This document shows positions 1 to 6,788 of a stretch of 11,655 nucleotides of DNA, one piece after another. This DNA comes from an uncultured Flavobacteriaceae bacterium. GTDB lineage: Bacteria > Bacteroidota > Bacteroidia > Flavobacteriales > Flavobacteriaceae. Numbering within the stretch: the stretch's first letter is position 1; every line of letters begins with the position of its first letter. Under the pieces are notes generated by a model. It did no database searches. It was given only the letters and a program-made list of their open reading frames with translations, and had not been told where the DNA came from. The stretch is from positions 1-11,655 of the forward strand of contig CALITN010000171.1 of the NCBI GenBank assembly GCA_938041595.1, in the 5' to 3' direction. The translations under genes were made by a program, and so were the position numbers.

Positions 1-805
1 AGAAAAAGCCAGGACTTCGCTTGGCGAAAACACGAACTGCAAGTGCATAAACCCCAATCATTAAAGCCAGGCCTAAAAGAAGGGTGATGGCGTAGAGAGC
101 CAAGGCTTGGAATAATTCCAAGCTAGGAGCTTCCACTACTAAAGCTGCAAGCAATGCAAACACTCCATAAGGAGCAATCAACATGATCAGATCGATCATT
201 TTGAGGATTACCTCATTAAAAGCATCAAAAAAACCCTTAACACTCCGAGCTTTTTCTTCCGGAATCAAAATCATTCCCACCCCAAAAAAGAGTGCGAAAA
301 AGATGATCTGCAACATATTACGGTTGCTGGTAGCTGCTTGAAAGATATTGTCTGGAACTATGTCCACCAAGGCTTGTAAAGGACCTGCTTCACGTTGTTT
401 CGCGGCCACTTCACGCTTTGCGTTCGCATCGGAAGAGTACGCTTCTACGAGTTCTTGACGCGTTTCGACACTAATTGATTCTCCCGGTTTAATTGTATTC
501 ACTAAAACCAACCCAATACTAACCGCAACTAAGGTGGTCACCAAATAGGTTCCTATTGTTCGACCTCCCATAGCAGAAAGCTTGGAGATGTCTTTCAAAT
601 CCGACACCCCTTTGATTAAGGAAGCAAGAATCAGAGGGATTGCTATCAGCTTGAGTAGATTGATGAAGATGGTGCCAAATGGTTTGACAAAGTCACGAAC
701 AATTAAATCCCCTGAATCTACAAATGACATGGCAAGACCAAAAAGAACACCCAAAAGCATTCCAATTAAGATTTTCCAGTGGAGGGCTAGTTTTTTCATG
801 CGCAT
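1..805 (-). CDS. Sodium:dicarboxylate (glutamate/C4-dicarboxylate) symporter, partial
   Basis: The first 268 residues of a DAACS/SDF-family secondary transporter; the C-terminal half lies beyond the left edge. The family imports glutamate, aspartate or C4-dicarboxylates across the inner membrane with Na+ or H+. Visible features are a basic N-terminus (MRMKKLALHWK), a first membrane helix at about 11-28, the family-typical stretch KPFGTIFINLLKLIAIPLIL (41-60) followed by SLIKGVSDL, further helices at about 85-103, 163-182, 205-225 and 232-258, and a long charged loop at about 110-147. The HP1/HP2 substrate hairpins are not in the window, so the substrate cannot be assigned. Two in-frame ATGs (805 and 799) are possible starts; 805 is the longer choice, and an upstream ATG runs straight into a stop. 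The gene lies 40 bases behind aroC on the same strand, with only a one-mismatch -7 box (TACTTTTC, 826-833) between them, so read-through from aroC is likely. Confidence 0.9.
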   Translation of the reverse strand, partial: MRMKKLALHWKILIGMLLGVLFGLAMSFVDSGDLIVRDFVKPFGTIFINLLKLIAIPLILASLIKGVSDLKDISKLSAMGGRTIGTYLVTTLVAVSIGLVLVNTIKPGESISVETRQELVEAYSSDANAKREVAAKQREAGPLQALVDIVPDNIFQAATSNRNMLQIIFFALFFGVGMILIPEEKARSVKGFFDAFNEVILKMIDLIMLIAPYGVFALLAALVVEAPSLELFQALALYAITLLLGLALMIGVYALAVRVFAKRSPGFF

Positions 806-845
806 TAAATTCAATTAGGTTGCATGAAAAGTACGGATAAAATTT

Positions 846-1910
846 TTAAAGTTTTGTGCTTCGATTGAGAAGGTAAAAATCGGCTAAAACTAGTGCTGCC
901 ATTGCTTCCACAATCGGAACGGCTCTTGGAACAACACAGGGATCATGCCGTCCTTTGCCTTGCATTTCTACCATTTCGCCTTTCTTGTTCAAGGTTGTTT
1001 GGGTTTGCATGATGGTCGCAACAGGCTTAAAAGCAACTTTGAAATAGATATCCATTCCGTTGGAAATCCCACCTTGTACGCCTCCAGAATGATTGGTTTG
1101 AGTGGATCCATCCGCATTGAATTGATCATTGTGTTCACTTCCTTTGCGCTGGGCTCCAGCAAAACCGCTGCCGTATTGAAAACCTTTAACAGCATTGATC
1201 GAAAGCATGGCTTTCCCCATTTCCGCATGAAGTTTGTCGAATACCGGTTCCCCAAGCCCAATAGGCACATTTTTAATCACACAGCTAACCACGCCACCCA
1301 CAGTATCACCTTCTTTTCGGATTTGACGAATGTAGGCTTCCATTTCTGCTGCTTTTTCAGGATTGGGACAACGTACAGGGTTGCTTTCTATGAAATCAAA
1401 ATTCAGCTTTTGATCGTTTTCATCAAGTGCAATTGGACCCACGGCAGAAACATACGCATTAATAGAAACGGATGACAATAGTTGCTTCGCAATAGCACCC
1501 GCAACCACCCTACTGGCTGTTTCACGTGCCGAACTGCGTCCGCCCCCGCGATAGTCCCGAATGCCGTATTTCTCATCATATACCTTATCGGCATGTGAAG
1601 GCCGATAACTGTCTTTGATATGAGAGTAGTCCTTAGACTTTTGGTTTGTATTGTGGATGGCAAATCCAATAGGGGCGCCAGTAGTTTTTCCTTCAAAAAT
1701 ACCAGAATAAAAAATCACTTCATCCGGCTCCTTACGTTGCGTCACAAGAGCTGATTGCCCTGGCTTACGCCGATTGAGATCGGTTTGTATTGCGTCAATA
1801 TCCAGTTCGATGCCAGAGGGGCATCCATCAATCACACCGCCGATGGCAGCGCCATGAGATTCTCCAAAAGTCGTAAGGCGAAACAGTTGCCCAAATGAAT
1901 TTCCTGCCAT
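846..1910 (-). CDS. aroC: Chorismate synthase
   Basis: Seventh step of the shikimate pathway: anti-1,4-elimination of phosphate from 5-enolpyruvylshikimate-3-phosphate to give chorismate, using reduced FMN, in the cytoplasm. The protein is 354 residues, normal for the family. Conserved elements are GESHG (16-20), NRRKPGQ (46-52), YRPSHAD (102-108, with the active-site His106), RGGGRSSARET (121-131) and near the C-terminus GRHDPC (320-325). I chose the ATG at 1910 because MAGNSFGQLFRLTTFGESHG is the usual family N-terminus. The frame stays open to an ATG at 1955, but those 15 extra residues (MLLFDGSLQYICPSI) match nothing in the family and overlap the promoter box at 1921-1928. No Shine-Dalgarno sequence is visible. 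The gene diverges from the thioredoxin lipoprotein gene and is followed on the same strand by the dicarboxylate symporter; the pair may be co-transcribed without a functional link. Confidence 0.97.
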   Translation of the reverse strand: MAGNSFGQLFRLTTFGESHGAAIGGVIDGCPSGIELDIDAIQTDLNRRKPGQSALVTQRKEPDEVIFYSGIFEGKTTGAPIGFAIHNTNQKSKDYSHIKDSYRPSHADKVYDEKYGIRDYRGGGRSSARETASRVVAGAIAKQLLSSVSINAYVSAVGPIALDENDQKLNFDFIESNPVRCPNPEKAAEMEAYIRQIRKEGDTVGGVVSCVIKNVPIGLGEPVFDKLHAEMGKAMLSINAVKGFQYGSGFAGAQRKGSEHNDQFNADGSTQTNHSGGVQGGISNGMDIYFKVAFKPVATIMQTQTTLNKKGEMVEMQGKGRHDPCVVPRAVPIVEAMAALVLADFYLLNRSTKL

Positions 1911-1920
1911 AATAGAAGGG

Positions 1921-1928
1921 CAAATATA
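1921..1928 (-). promoter_or_regulatory. Bacteroidota-type -7 box for aroC
   Basis: The minus strand reads TATATTTG, a full match to the TAnnTTTG -7 element. It ends 10 bases before the aroC ATG, so the transcript would begin only a few bases ahead of the start codon. No good TTTG -33 box lies at the usual 19-base spacing; a TTTG 14 bases upstream is too close. The box lies inside the longer possible reading frame and so supports the start at 1910. Confidence 0.55.
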
Positions 1929-2009
1929 CTGCAAACTACCGTCAAATAGTAACATTTTTTATAAGCATTCTTGAGGAAAAATCACCATGGAAAGCCACCT
2001 TAAATTCCG

Positions 2010-2017
2010 TATTTTTG
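2010..2017 (+). promoter_or_regulatory. Bacteroidota-type -7 box for the TlpA-like gene
   Basis: TATTTTTG fully matches TAnnTTTG and ends 13 bases before the ATG at 2031, implying a leader of under about 10 bases. The -33 position (about 1987-1990) reads ATGG, not TTTG, so only half of the promoter is recognisable. The local sequence is AT-rich, so a chance match is possible. Confidence 0.45.
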
Positions 2018-2030
2018 AAAAAATTTAATT

Positions 2031-3128
2031 ATGAAAAAGCTCCTTGGGATAGTTTTTTTAGTCTCTTTGAGTTGCTCTGAATCTCACGAACTAGTGATTA
2101 AAGGCACGATTGACTCAGACGAACCGCTGAAGATTATTCGCTATGTTCCGGACAGCAACAATCAGCCTCGACCCTATGATACGGTTGCTTCCCTAGCGGG
2201 AAAATTTCTGTTTAAAGTAGCTGCTGAAAAGCCAAATATTAATTTCATTACGGTGGAAGGCAAAAGCGGTAGCTTTCCCTTCATCGCGGAAAAAGGCAGC
2301 TTGACAATGACCATCAAAACTGAGAATCTTGCCAATTCAACAACCACAGGCTCCCTGTCTAATGATGATTATATGGCATTTAAAGATCAAAGCGAAGTCT
2401 ATGGGGCAAAACTTCAACAACTCACTGCAGAAATCAATGAGGCACGGCAATACAATGACAATCTATGGGTCGAAGAATTACAGCGACAGACCAATGAAGT
2501 CCGACAGCAGATAAGTTCTTACGAGCAAGGTTTGATTACGGATAAGACAGATTCTTATTTATCCGTTCTATTACTGGAACGGATGCTAAATAGCAAAACC
2601 CTCACCCCTGCTCAGGTCAAACCTATTTTCGCTCGTTATTCCGATCGCATGAAGCAATCCGTGATAGGGCAAGGAATTCAAAGTCAGCTCAACGCCCCCA
2701 TTTCCCCGACTGATATTGGAAGTAAGGCGCCTAATTTTACGGCACCCAATCCCGAAGGCACGCCTTTGGAACTGCAAAAACAATTGGGAAAAATCACAAT
2801 TCTTGATTTTTGGGCTTCTTGGTGCCGTCCCTGTCGAATTGAAAACCCAAACCTTGTGCGTACATACAACAAGCTTAAAGATAAAGGCTTGCACGTAGTC
2901 AGTGTCTCTTTGGATCGAGACAAAAGGCGTTGGCTACAAGCTATTAAAGACGATGGCTTAGACTGGGATCATGTGTCCAATTTACAATACTGGAGAGACC
3001 CCGTGGCACAACTATATAAAGTATCTTCCATTCCAGCCACTTTTATTTTGGATGAAAATGGCGTTATTATCGCCAAAAACCTACGGGGAGCCCAACTAGA
3101 AGCAACCCTTACAAAACTAATGCAATAG
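2031..3128 (+). CDS. TlpA/ResA-like thioredoxin-fold lipoprotein with DUF4369-like N-terminus
   Basis: A 365-residue exported thiol-disulfide oxidoreductase. Residues 1-15 (MKKLLGIVFLVSLSC) form a short signal peptide ending in a relaxed lipobox, with Cys15 as the predicted lipidated residue. Residues of about 20-110 are beta-rich and begin LVIKGTI, as in the DUF4369 domains that precede Bacteroidota TlpA-like domains. Residues of about 115-168 are hydrophilic and probably helical. The thioredoxin domain starts near 229 (IGSKAPNFTAPNPEG) and carries WASWCRPC, with the redox pair Cys265/Cys268, and a cis-proline in SIPATF (Pro335). The family reduces or isomerises disulfides in periplasmic or surface proteins, including during cytochrome c maturation; no partner gene here points to a client. 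The gene has its own -7 box at 2010-2017 and ends 2 bases from the end of the converging rhomboid gene. Confidence 0.9.
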   Translation: MKKLLGIVFLVSLSCSESHELVIKGTIDSDEPLKIIRYVPDSNNQPRPYDTVASLAGKFLFKVAAEKPNINFITVEGKSGSFPFIAEKGSLTMTIKTENLANSTTTGSLSNDDYMAFKDQSEVYGAKLQQLTAEINEARQYNDNLWVEELQRQTNEVRQQISSYEQGLITDKTDSYLSVLLLERMLNSKTLTPAQVKPIFARYSDRMKQSVIGQGIQSQLNAPISPTDIGSKAPNFTAPNPEGTPLELQKQLGKITILDFWASWCRPCRIENPNLVRTYNKLKDKGLHVVSVSLDRDKRRWLQAIKDDGLDWDHVSNLQYWRDPVAQLYKVSSIPATFILDENGVIIAKNLRGAQLEATLTKLMQ

Positions 3129-3130
3129 GG

Positions 3131-3727
3131 TTAAAAGGGAAGCTGCTGCAACCATTCCTCAAGCAATCGAGGGGAAAAGACCAGGCTCAATAAAATCCCT
3201 CCAATAGCCCCTCCTAGATGCGCAGAATGTCCTATTTGGTCACGCTGACTTTTCATCCCATAAAGGGTATATCCAAGATACAGCAGCACAAACAAGTAAC
3301 CCGGAATGGGAATCGGAATAAATAAGAAGCCTACTTTCATCTCAGGAAAGGCCAGCAATGCTGAAAAAAGGACACCAATAACTCCCCCACTTGCACCCAC
3401 AGCACTATAATAGGGTTTATTTCGGTTAAAATACATCCCTGCAATACTGCCACTCAATACACTTCCGAAATACAACAGCCAAAAAGTAAAACCTCCAAAA
3501 TAACCTACAACGTAATCTCCAAAAAATACCAGCGTCATCATATTAAAAAGCAAGTGGGTGGTGTCCGCATGCAAAAAGCTGGAAGAGATCAATCGATAAT
3601 ATTGACCTTGATTGACAGCGGCTATTTGAAACAGATATTTGTTGAAAAAGGAGGCTTCTTGAAAGCCCTTTCGGGAGATCAATACATTGGCAGCAATCAG
3701 TAGTAACACATAAAAACTCAAGGCCAT
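3131..3727 (-). CDS. Rhomboid-family intramembrane serine protease
   Basis: A 198-residue polytopic membrane protein of compact six-helix type. The catalytic Ser is in GASGG (Ser113) and the His partner is in GHSAHLGGAIGG (His170). The HLLFNM motif (His58, Asn62) matches the conserved His/Asn of transmembrane helix 2 that stabilise the oxyanion, and SSFLHAD (48-55) precedes it as is usual. Such enzymes cleave single-pass membrane proteins within or beside the bilayer; the substrate is unknown. There is no extra N-terminal soluble domain or C-terminal helix, and all catalytic residues are present, so it should be active rather than a pseudoprotease. The ATG at 3727 lies in a CCATGG palindrome that also holds an ATG on the other strand. 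Its stop sits 2 bases from the stop of the TlpA-like gene. It is transcribed divergently from the acyltransferase gene. Confidence 0.93.
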   Translation of the reverse strand: MALSFYVLLLIAANVLISRKGFQEASFFNKYLFQIAAVNQGQYYRLISSSFLHADTTHLLFNMMTLVFFGDYVVGYFGGFTFWLLYFGSVLSGSIAGMYFNRNKPYYSAVGASGGVIGVLFSALLAFPEMKVGFLFIPIPIPGYLFVLLYLGYTLYGMKSQRDQIGHSAHLGGAIGGILLSLVFSPRLLEEWLQQLPF

Positions 3728-3738
3728 GGGATATGTTT

Positions 3739-3769
3739 CAAATGCGCAATGTAGTATATTTGCCCCAAA
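3739..3769 (-). promoter_or_regulatory. Possible promoter for the rhomboid gene
   Basis: Reading the minus strand, a TTTG at 3766-3769 is followed after exactly 19 bases by CGCATTTG (3739-3746). The -33 box and the spacing fit the Bacteroidota consensus TTTG-N19-TAnnTTTG, but the -7 box has CG in place of TA. It ends 11 bases before the ATG at 3727. It overlaps the opposed promoter of the acyltransferase gene. Confidence 0.4.
3755..3762 (+). promoter_or_regulatory. Bacteroidota-type -7 box for the acyltransferase gene
   Basis: TATATTTG fully matches TAnnTTTG and sits in TGTAGTATATTTGCCC (3750-3765). That 16-mer differs at one base from the sequence around the aroC -7 box. It ends 17 bases before the TTG at 3780. 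It lies inside the longer ATG-started reading frame, which argues that translation starts at the TTG. Confidence 0.55.
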
Positions 3770-3779
3770 GACAACCCTT

Positions 3780-4673
3780 TTGAACCGAATTGCTTTTATT
3801 GTCCTTGCCCCCCTACTTTACGGGCTCTCACTGCTCCCTGTTTGGATATTACACCTTATTTCAAATGCTTTAGCTTTTCTCCTACATCGGGTGATTGGCT
3901 ACCGTAAAAAGATGATTCAAACCTACTTGGACCGGATCTTTCCCGAGAGAACACCGGATGAACGTGCTCAAATTCGAGCAAAATTTTATCTAAATCTCAG
4001 CGATGTGATTCTTGAGACGATAAAAACCATTACCCTTTCGCCAAAGGCTATTCAAAAGCGATTTAAAGTGGTTAACATTGAAGCATTAACACAATATGAA
4101 AAACAGGATCGATCGGTCTTTATCGTTTGTGGACATTACTCCAACTGGGAATGGATGGCGTCTCTAGGGCTTCAGTTTTACAAGCAATACCCCTACCTGA
4201 TTTACAGTCCGCTGCAAAACCCTTATTTCAATAATTTCATCAAACGCATCCGTAAGAAATACCGGGTTTTATTGCTTCCACGCAAAGAAACCGTGGTGAC
4301 GATGACACGTCAAGAGCAGAAATCTATCCCTAGAGCATATGGTTTTGCAATGGATCAATCCCCTAGAGTTAAACCAAAGGCCTATTGGCGCTCTTTTTTA
4401 GGCATTCGTGTCCCGGTGTTTACTGGGGCAGAACGATTGGCAAAGGAATTTGACATTCCCCTAGTTTATGCTTCTATAAATCGCATAAAGAGAGGATATT
4501 ATGAGGTTCATTTTGAAGTATTAGAAGAAGATCCCAAAAACACTCCAGAGAACGATATCACCAATCGTTTTTACGATAAATTAGAAGCGCAAATCCACAA
4601 AGATCCGGCTCAATATTTATGGTCGCACCGTCGCTTTAAACACGAAGGAAAAGAACTTAGATCAAAGCCCTGA
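3780..4673 (+). CDS. LpxL/HtrB-type lysophospholipid (lipid A) acyltransferase
   Basis: A 297-residue member of the Lip_A_acyltrans (HtrB/LpxL/MsbB) family, which transfers acyl chains from acyl-ACP onto a lipid A precursor, or onto other lipids in Bacteroidota, at the inner membrane. The frame is open from an ATG at 3726 (315 residues), but I prefer the TTG at 3780. From there the protein begins MNRIAFIVLAPLLYGLSLLP, the usual one-helix membrane anchor of the family followed by the conserved GYRKK. The 18 extra residues (MGYVSNAQCSIFAPKTTL) look non-coding and contain a promoter box. The catalytic HX4E motif is HYSNWE (His119, Glu124 by TTG numbering), in the context CGHYSNWEWM. MDQSPR (about 191-196) and WSHRRFKH near the C-terminus are also family-typical. 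The last 17 bases overlap the end of the converging glmM gene. The acyl acceptor cannot be told from sequence. Confidence 0.88.
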   Translation: MNRIAFIVLAPLLYGLSLLPVWILHLISNALAFLLHRVIGYRKKMIQTYLDRIFPERTPDERAQIRAKFYLNLSDVILETIKTITLSPKAIQKRFKVVNIEALTQYEKQDRSVFIVCGHYSNWEWMASLGLQFYKQYPYLIYSPLQNPYFNNFIKRIRKKYRVLLLPRKETVVTMTRQEQKSIPRAYGFAMDQSPRVKPKAYWRSFLGIRVPVFTGAERLAKEFDIPLVYASINRIKRGYYEVHFEVLEEDPKNTPENDITNRFYDKLEAQIHKDPAQYLWSHRRFKHEGKELRSKP

Positions 4674-6039
4674 TTTGGTTTAAAACTGTTTCTGCCAGTG
4701 CATCAGCAGCAGCTTGGCTAGTCGCTTCGGAGTAGATTCGAATAATCGGCTCAGTATTTGACTTTCGTAAATGCACCCATTGATCTTCAAAGTCAATTTT
4801 AACTCCATCAATGGTTGATGGGTTTTGATCTATGTAAGCGTCTTTAATTTTTTCTAAAATGCCATCCACATCCATTCCCTCTTCTAGAGTCACTTTGTTT
4901 TTGCTCATAAAAAATGAGGGATAACTAGCCCTCAAGTCGGAAACAGACTGCTTACAGTCCGCCAAATGAGACAAAAACAAAGCGATTCCCACCAATGCGT
5001 CACGACCATAGTGCAACTCGGGATAAATGATTCCTCCATTGCCTTCACCGCCAATGACCGCCTTTTCTGCTTTCATCGCAGCAACTACGTTGACTTCACC
5101 CACCGCGGCAGCCGTGTACTTTCCACCATGTTTTTCAGTGACTTCCCGCAAAGCACGGGTAGAGGACAAATTGGAAACCGTATTGCCTACTGTTTTAGAT
5201 AAAACATAGTCCGCACAAGCCACAAGGGTATATTCTTCCCCAAACATTTGTCCTTTTTCATCCACAAAAGCCAAACGATCTACATCTGGGTCTACAGCAA
5301 TACCAAAATCGGCTTTTTCCGTGCTTACTGTTCTACAAAGATCTCCCAAATGCTCTTTTAAGGGTTCGGGATTGTGGGGAAAATGGCCCGAAGGTTCACA
5401 ATATAGTGGTACCATCTCAACCCCCATTGCCTTTAATAGCGGAGGAATTGAAATTCCTCCTGTGGAATTGACTGCATCAACGACCACTTTGAATCCAGCA
5501 GATTGAATCGCCGCTACATTTACCAATGGCAAAGCTAAAATGGCTTGAATATGCTGCTCGATAAAGTCATTGCGAATATGACATTTTCCCAAAGCATCCA
5601 CTTCAGCGAATTTAAAGACTTCTTTTTCAACCATTGCAAGAAGGGTCGCTCCATCCGATGCAGAGATAAACTCTCCTTTTGCATTGAGCAACTTCAAGGC
5701 GTTCCACTCTTTGGGATTGTGACTGGCAGTCAAAATAATCCCTCCTTGTGCTTGTTCAAAGATTACTGCCATTTCAATTGTTGGGGTGGTTGATAAGCCT
5801 GCATCGATCACATCCACACCTAGCCCAATCAATGTGTTTTGCACTAACTCTTGAAGCATCCTTCCTGACAAACGTGCATCTCTACCAATAACAACCTTGA
5901 TTTTTTTATTTTGATTTTGCTCTAGCAACCAAGTGCCATAAGCCGCCGCAAAACGAACGGCATCCAAAGGAGTTAAATTTTCTTCGGGTGACCCACCAAT
6001 GGTGCCTCGAATTCCAGAGATTGATTTGATTAGTGTCAT
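4657..6039 (-). CDS. glmM: Phosphoglucosamine mutase / phosphohexose mutase
   Basis: A 460-residue alpha-D-phosphohexomutase. The likely reaction is glucosamine-6-phosphate to glucosamine-1-phosphate, which leads to UDP-GlcNAc for peptidoglycan and lipid A; phosphomannomutase or phosphoglucomutase activity is possible. All four active-site elements are present: the phosphoserine loop TASHNP (Ser106), the Mg2+ loop DPDVDR (250-255), the sugar-binding loop GEGNGG (331-336) and the phosphate-binding loop RKSNTEP (425-431). I placed the start at the ATG at 6039, giving MTLIKSISGIRGTIGG, the standard N-terminus of Bacteroidota homologues. The frame is open to an ATG at 6099, but those 20 residues are not family-like and span the -7 box at 6044-6051. 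The sugar loop is GEGN rather than the GEQS usual in proteobacterial GlmM, so the substrate is less certain than the fold. Confidence 0.9.
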   Translation of the reverse strand: MTLIKSISGIRGTIGGSPEENLTPLDAVRFAAAYGTWLLEQNQNKKIKVVIGRDARLSGRMLQELVQNTLIGLGVDVIDAGLSTTPTIEMAVIFEQAQGGIILTASHNPKEWNALKLLNAKGEFISASDGATLLAMVEKEVFKFAEVDALGKCHIRNDFIEQHIQAILALPLVNVAAIQSAGFKVVVDAVNSTGGISIPPLLKAMGVEMVPLYCEPSGHFPHNPEPLKEHLGDLCRTVSTEKADFGIAVDPDVDRLAFVDEKGQMFGEEYTLVACADYVLSKTVGNTVSNLSSTRALREVTEKHGGKYTAAAVGEVNVVAAMKAEKAVIGGEGNGGIIYPELHYGRDALVGIALFLSHLADCKQSVSDLRASYPSFFMSKNKVTLEEGMDVDGILEKIKDAYIDQNPSTIDGVKIDFEDQWVHLRKSNTEPIIRIYSEATSQAAADALAETVLNQIRALI

Positions 6040-6043
6040 ATAC

Positions 6044-6051
6044 CAAAAGTA
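6044..6051 (-). promoter_or_regulatory. Bacteroidota-type -7 box almost touching the glmM start
   Basis: The minus strand reads TACTTTTG, a full TAnnTTTG match, with only GTAT between it and the ATG at 6039. If it is used, transcription would begin at or within a base or two of the start codon, giving a leaderless message. No TTTG is visible at the -33 position, so this could be a chance match. Confidence 0.4.
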
Positions 6052-6150
6052 CACAATCCCCTTATGAGAGCCTTTTGAAGGTAGATTAGTTTTCCACAAT
6101 AACTGCTTATAATTATCCCAATGATTTTCTTTTCACTCGCAATACTCCAG

Positions 6151-6158
6151 TATCTTTA
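6151..6158 (+). promoter_or_regulatory. Weak -7-like box ahead of acpH
   Basis: TATCTTTA has one mismatch (last base) to TAnnTTTG and ends 4 bases before the GTG start at 6163. No clear -33 box is present, only T-rich sequence near 6125-6133. It is the best promoter candidate for the plus-strand gene run that starts here, but is weak alone. Confidence 0.22.
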
Positions 6159-6162
6159 GGAT

Positions 6163-6777
6163 GTGAATTATTTAGCTCATATTTATTTATCGGGCTCAGA
6201 CACCCTCCATGCTTTGGGCAATTTTATAGCCGATGACATCAAAGGCTTGGAATGGGAAAAATATCCCAAGAAAATGCAAGAAGGGATCCTCCTTCACCGC
6301 TCCATTGATTCCTACACAGATAGTCATATTCTTTTCAAAAAGCATGTTCGTTTACTCTTCCCCATTTATCGCCATTACAGTAGAGTCATTGTAGACATGT
6401 TTTACGATCATTTTCTAGCCCGTCATTGGATGCAGTTTCATCCCTTACCTTTGGATTCTTTCGCTGAAAACTTTTATACTGCACTGGAAAACCATCTGCA
6501 TTTACTTCCTGAGTTATATGAAAAGCGCCTTCCACACATCCGAGAGGGTAATTGGTTTCTCAAATACGCTTCAATTGAAGGGCTGGGTCGGATTCTTGGG
6601 CAAATGGAACAACGAACTCGCTACCCGTCAAAGCTTTCAGATTCCGTCGCTGAATTAAAGCTACATTATTCTCTTCTGGAAAGTGATTTTCTCGCGTTTT
6701 TCCCCCTTCTCTGTAGCTATTGTAAAAAGCACCCCAACGCTGGTAATTATAAAGAATTACCGTACTTTGAGTTTTAA
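6163..6777 (+). CDS. acpH: Acyl carrier protein phosphodiesterase (AcpH family)
   Basis: A 204-residue member of the AcpH/DUF479 family (COG3124), whose E. coli member removes the 4'-phosphopantetheine arm from holo-ACP to give apo-ACP. Shared features, in order, are MNYLAHIYLS at the N-terminus, GNFIADDIKG (19-28, with the Asp pair), LLHRSIDSYTDSH (43-55, metal-ligand-like His45, Asp49, Asp53) and VDMFYDHFLARHW (77-89, with Asp78, Asp82, His83). The order and spacing resemble the E. coli enzyme, and the length is close to its roughly 193 residues. The start codon is GTG at 6163. An ATG two bases earlier is out of frame and stops at once (ATG TGA), and no in-frame ATG gives a full N-terminus. 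It is the first plus-strand gene after the divergent glmM, and ggt follows 11 bases after its stop, so the two are probably co-transcribed. The C-terminal tail from about 190 is not recognisable. Confidence 0.87.
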   Translation: MNYLAHIYLSGSDTLHALGNFIADDIKGLEWEKYPKKMQEGILLHRSIDSYTDSHILFKKHVRLLFPIYRHYSRVIVDMFYDHFLARHWMQFHPLPLDSFAENFYTALENHLHLLPELYEKRLPHIREGNWFLKYASIEGLGRILGQMEQRTRYPSKLSDSVAELKLHYSLLESDFLAFFPLLCSYCKKHPNAGNYKELPYFEF

Positions 6778-6788
6778 AATTCAGTATT

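Noticed and set aside
582..818. Plus-strand open frame of 78 codons
   Set aside because: It lies antisense to the symporter gene, whose protein is clearly of the SDF family; the plus-strand product resembles nothing and is a shadow frame.
806..845. Terminator between aroC and the symporter gene
   Set aside because: The 40-base gap is AT-rich but holds no stem of useful length, so read-through is more likely.
945..1475. Plus-strand open frame of 176 codons inside aroC
   Set aside because: Antisense to the conserved chorismate synthase; its length is explained by codon constraints of the real gene.
1911..1955. Longer aroC start at 1955
   Set aside because: The extra 15 residues are not family-like and the frame contains the promoter box; the ATG at 1910 gives the conserved N-terminus.
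1987..2028. Short upstream ORF (13 codons, starting MESHLKF) before the TlpA-like gene
   Set aside because: It spans the -7 box at 2010-2017, so its start would not be in the transcript; no other support.
6040..6099. Longer glmM start at 6099
   Set aside because: The 20 extra residues are unlike family members and include the TACTTTTG box; MTLIKSISGIRG at 6039 is the normal start.
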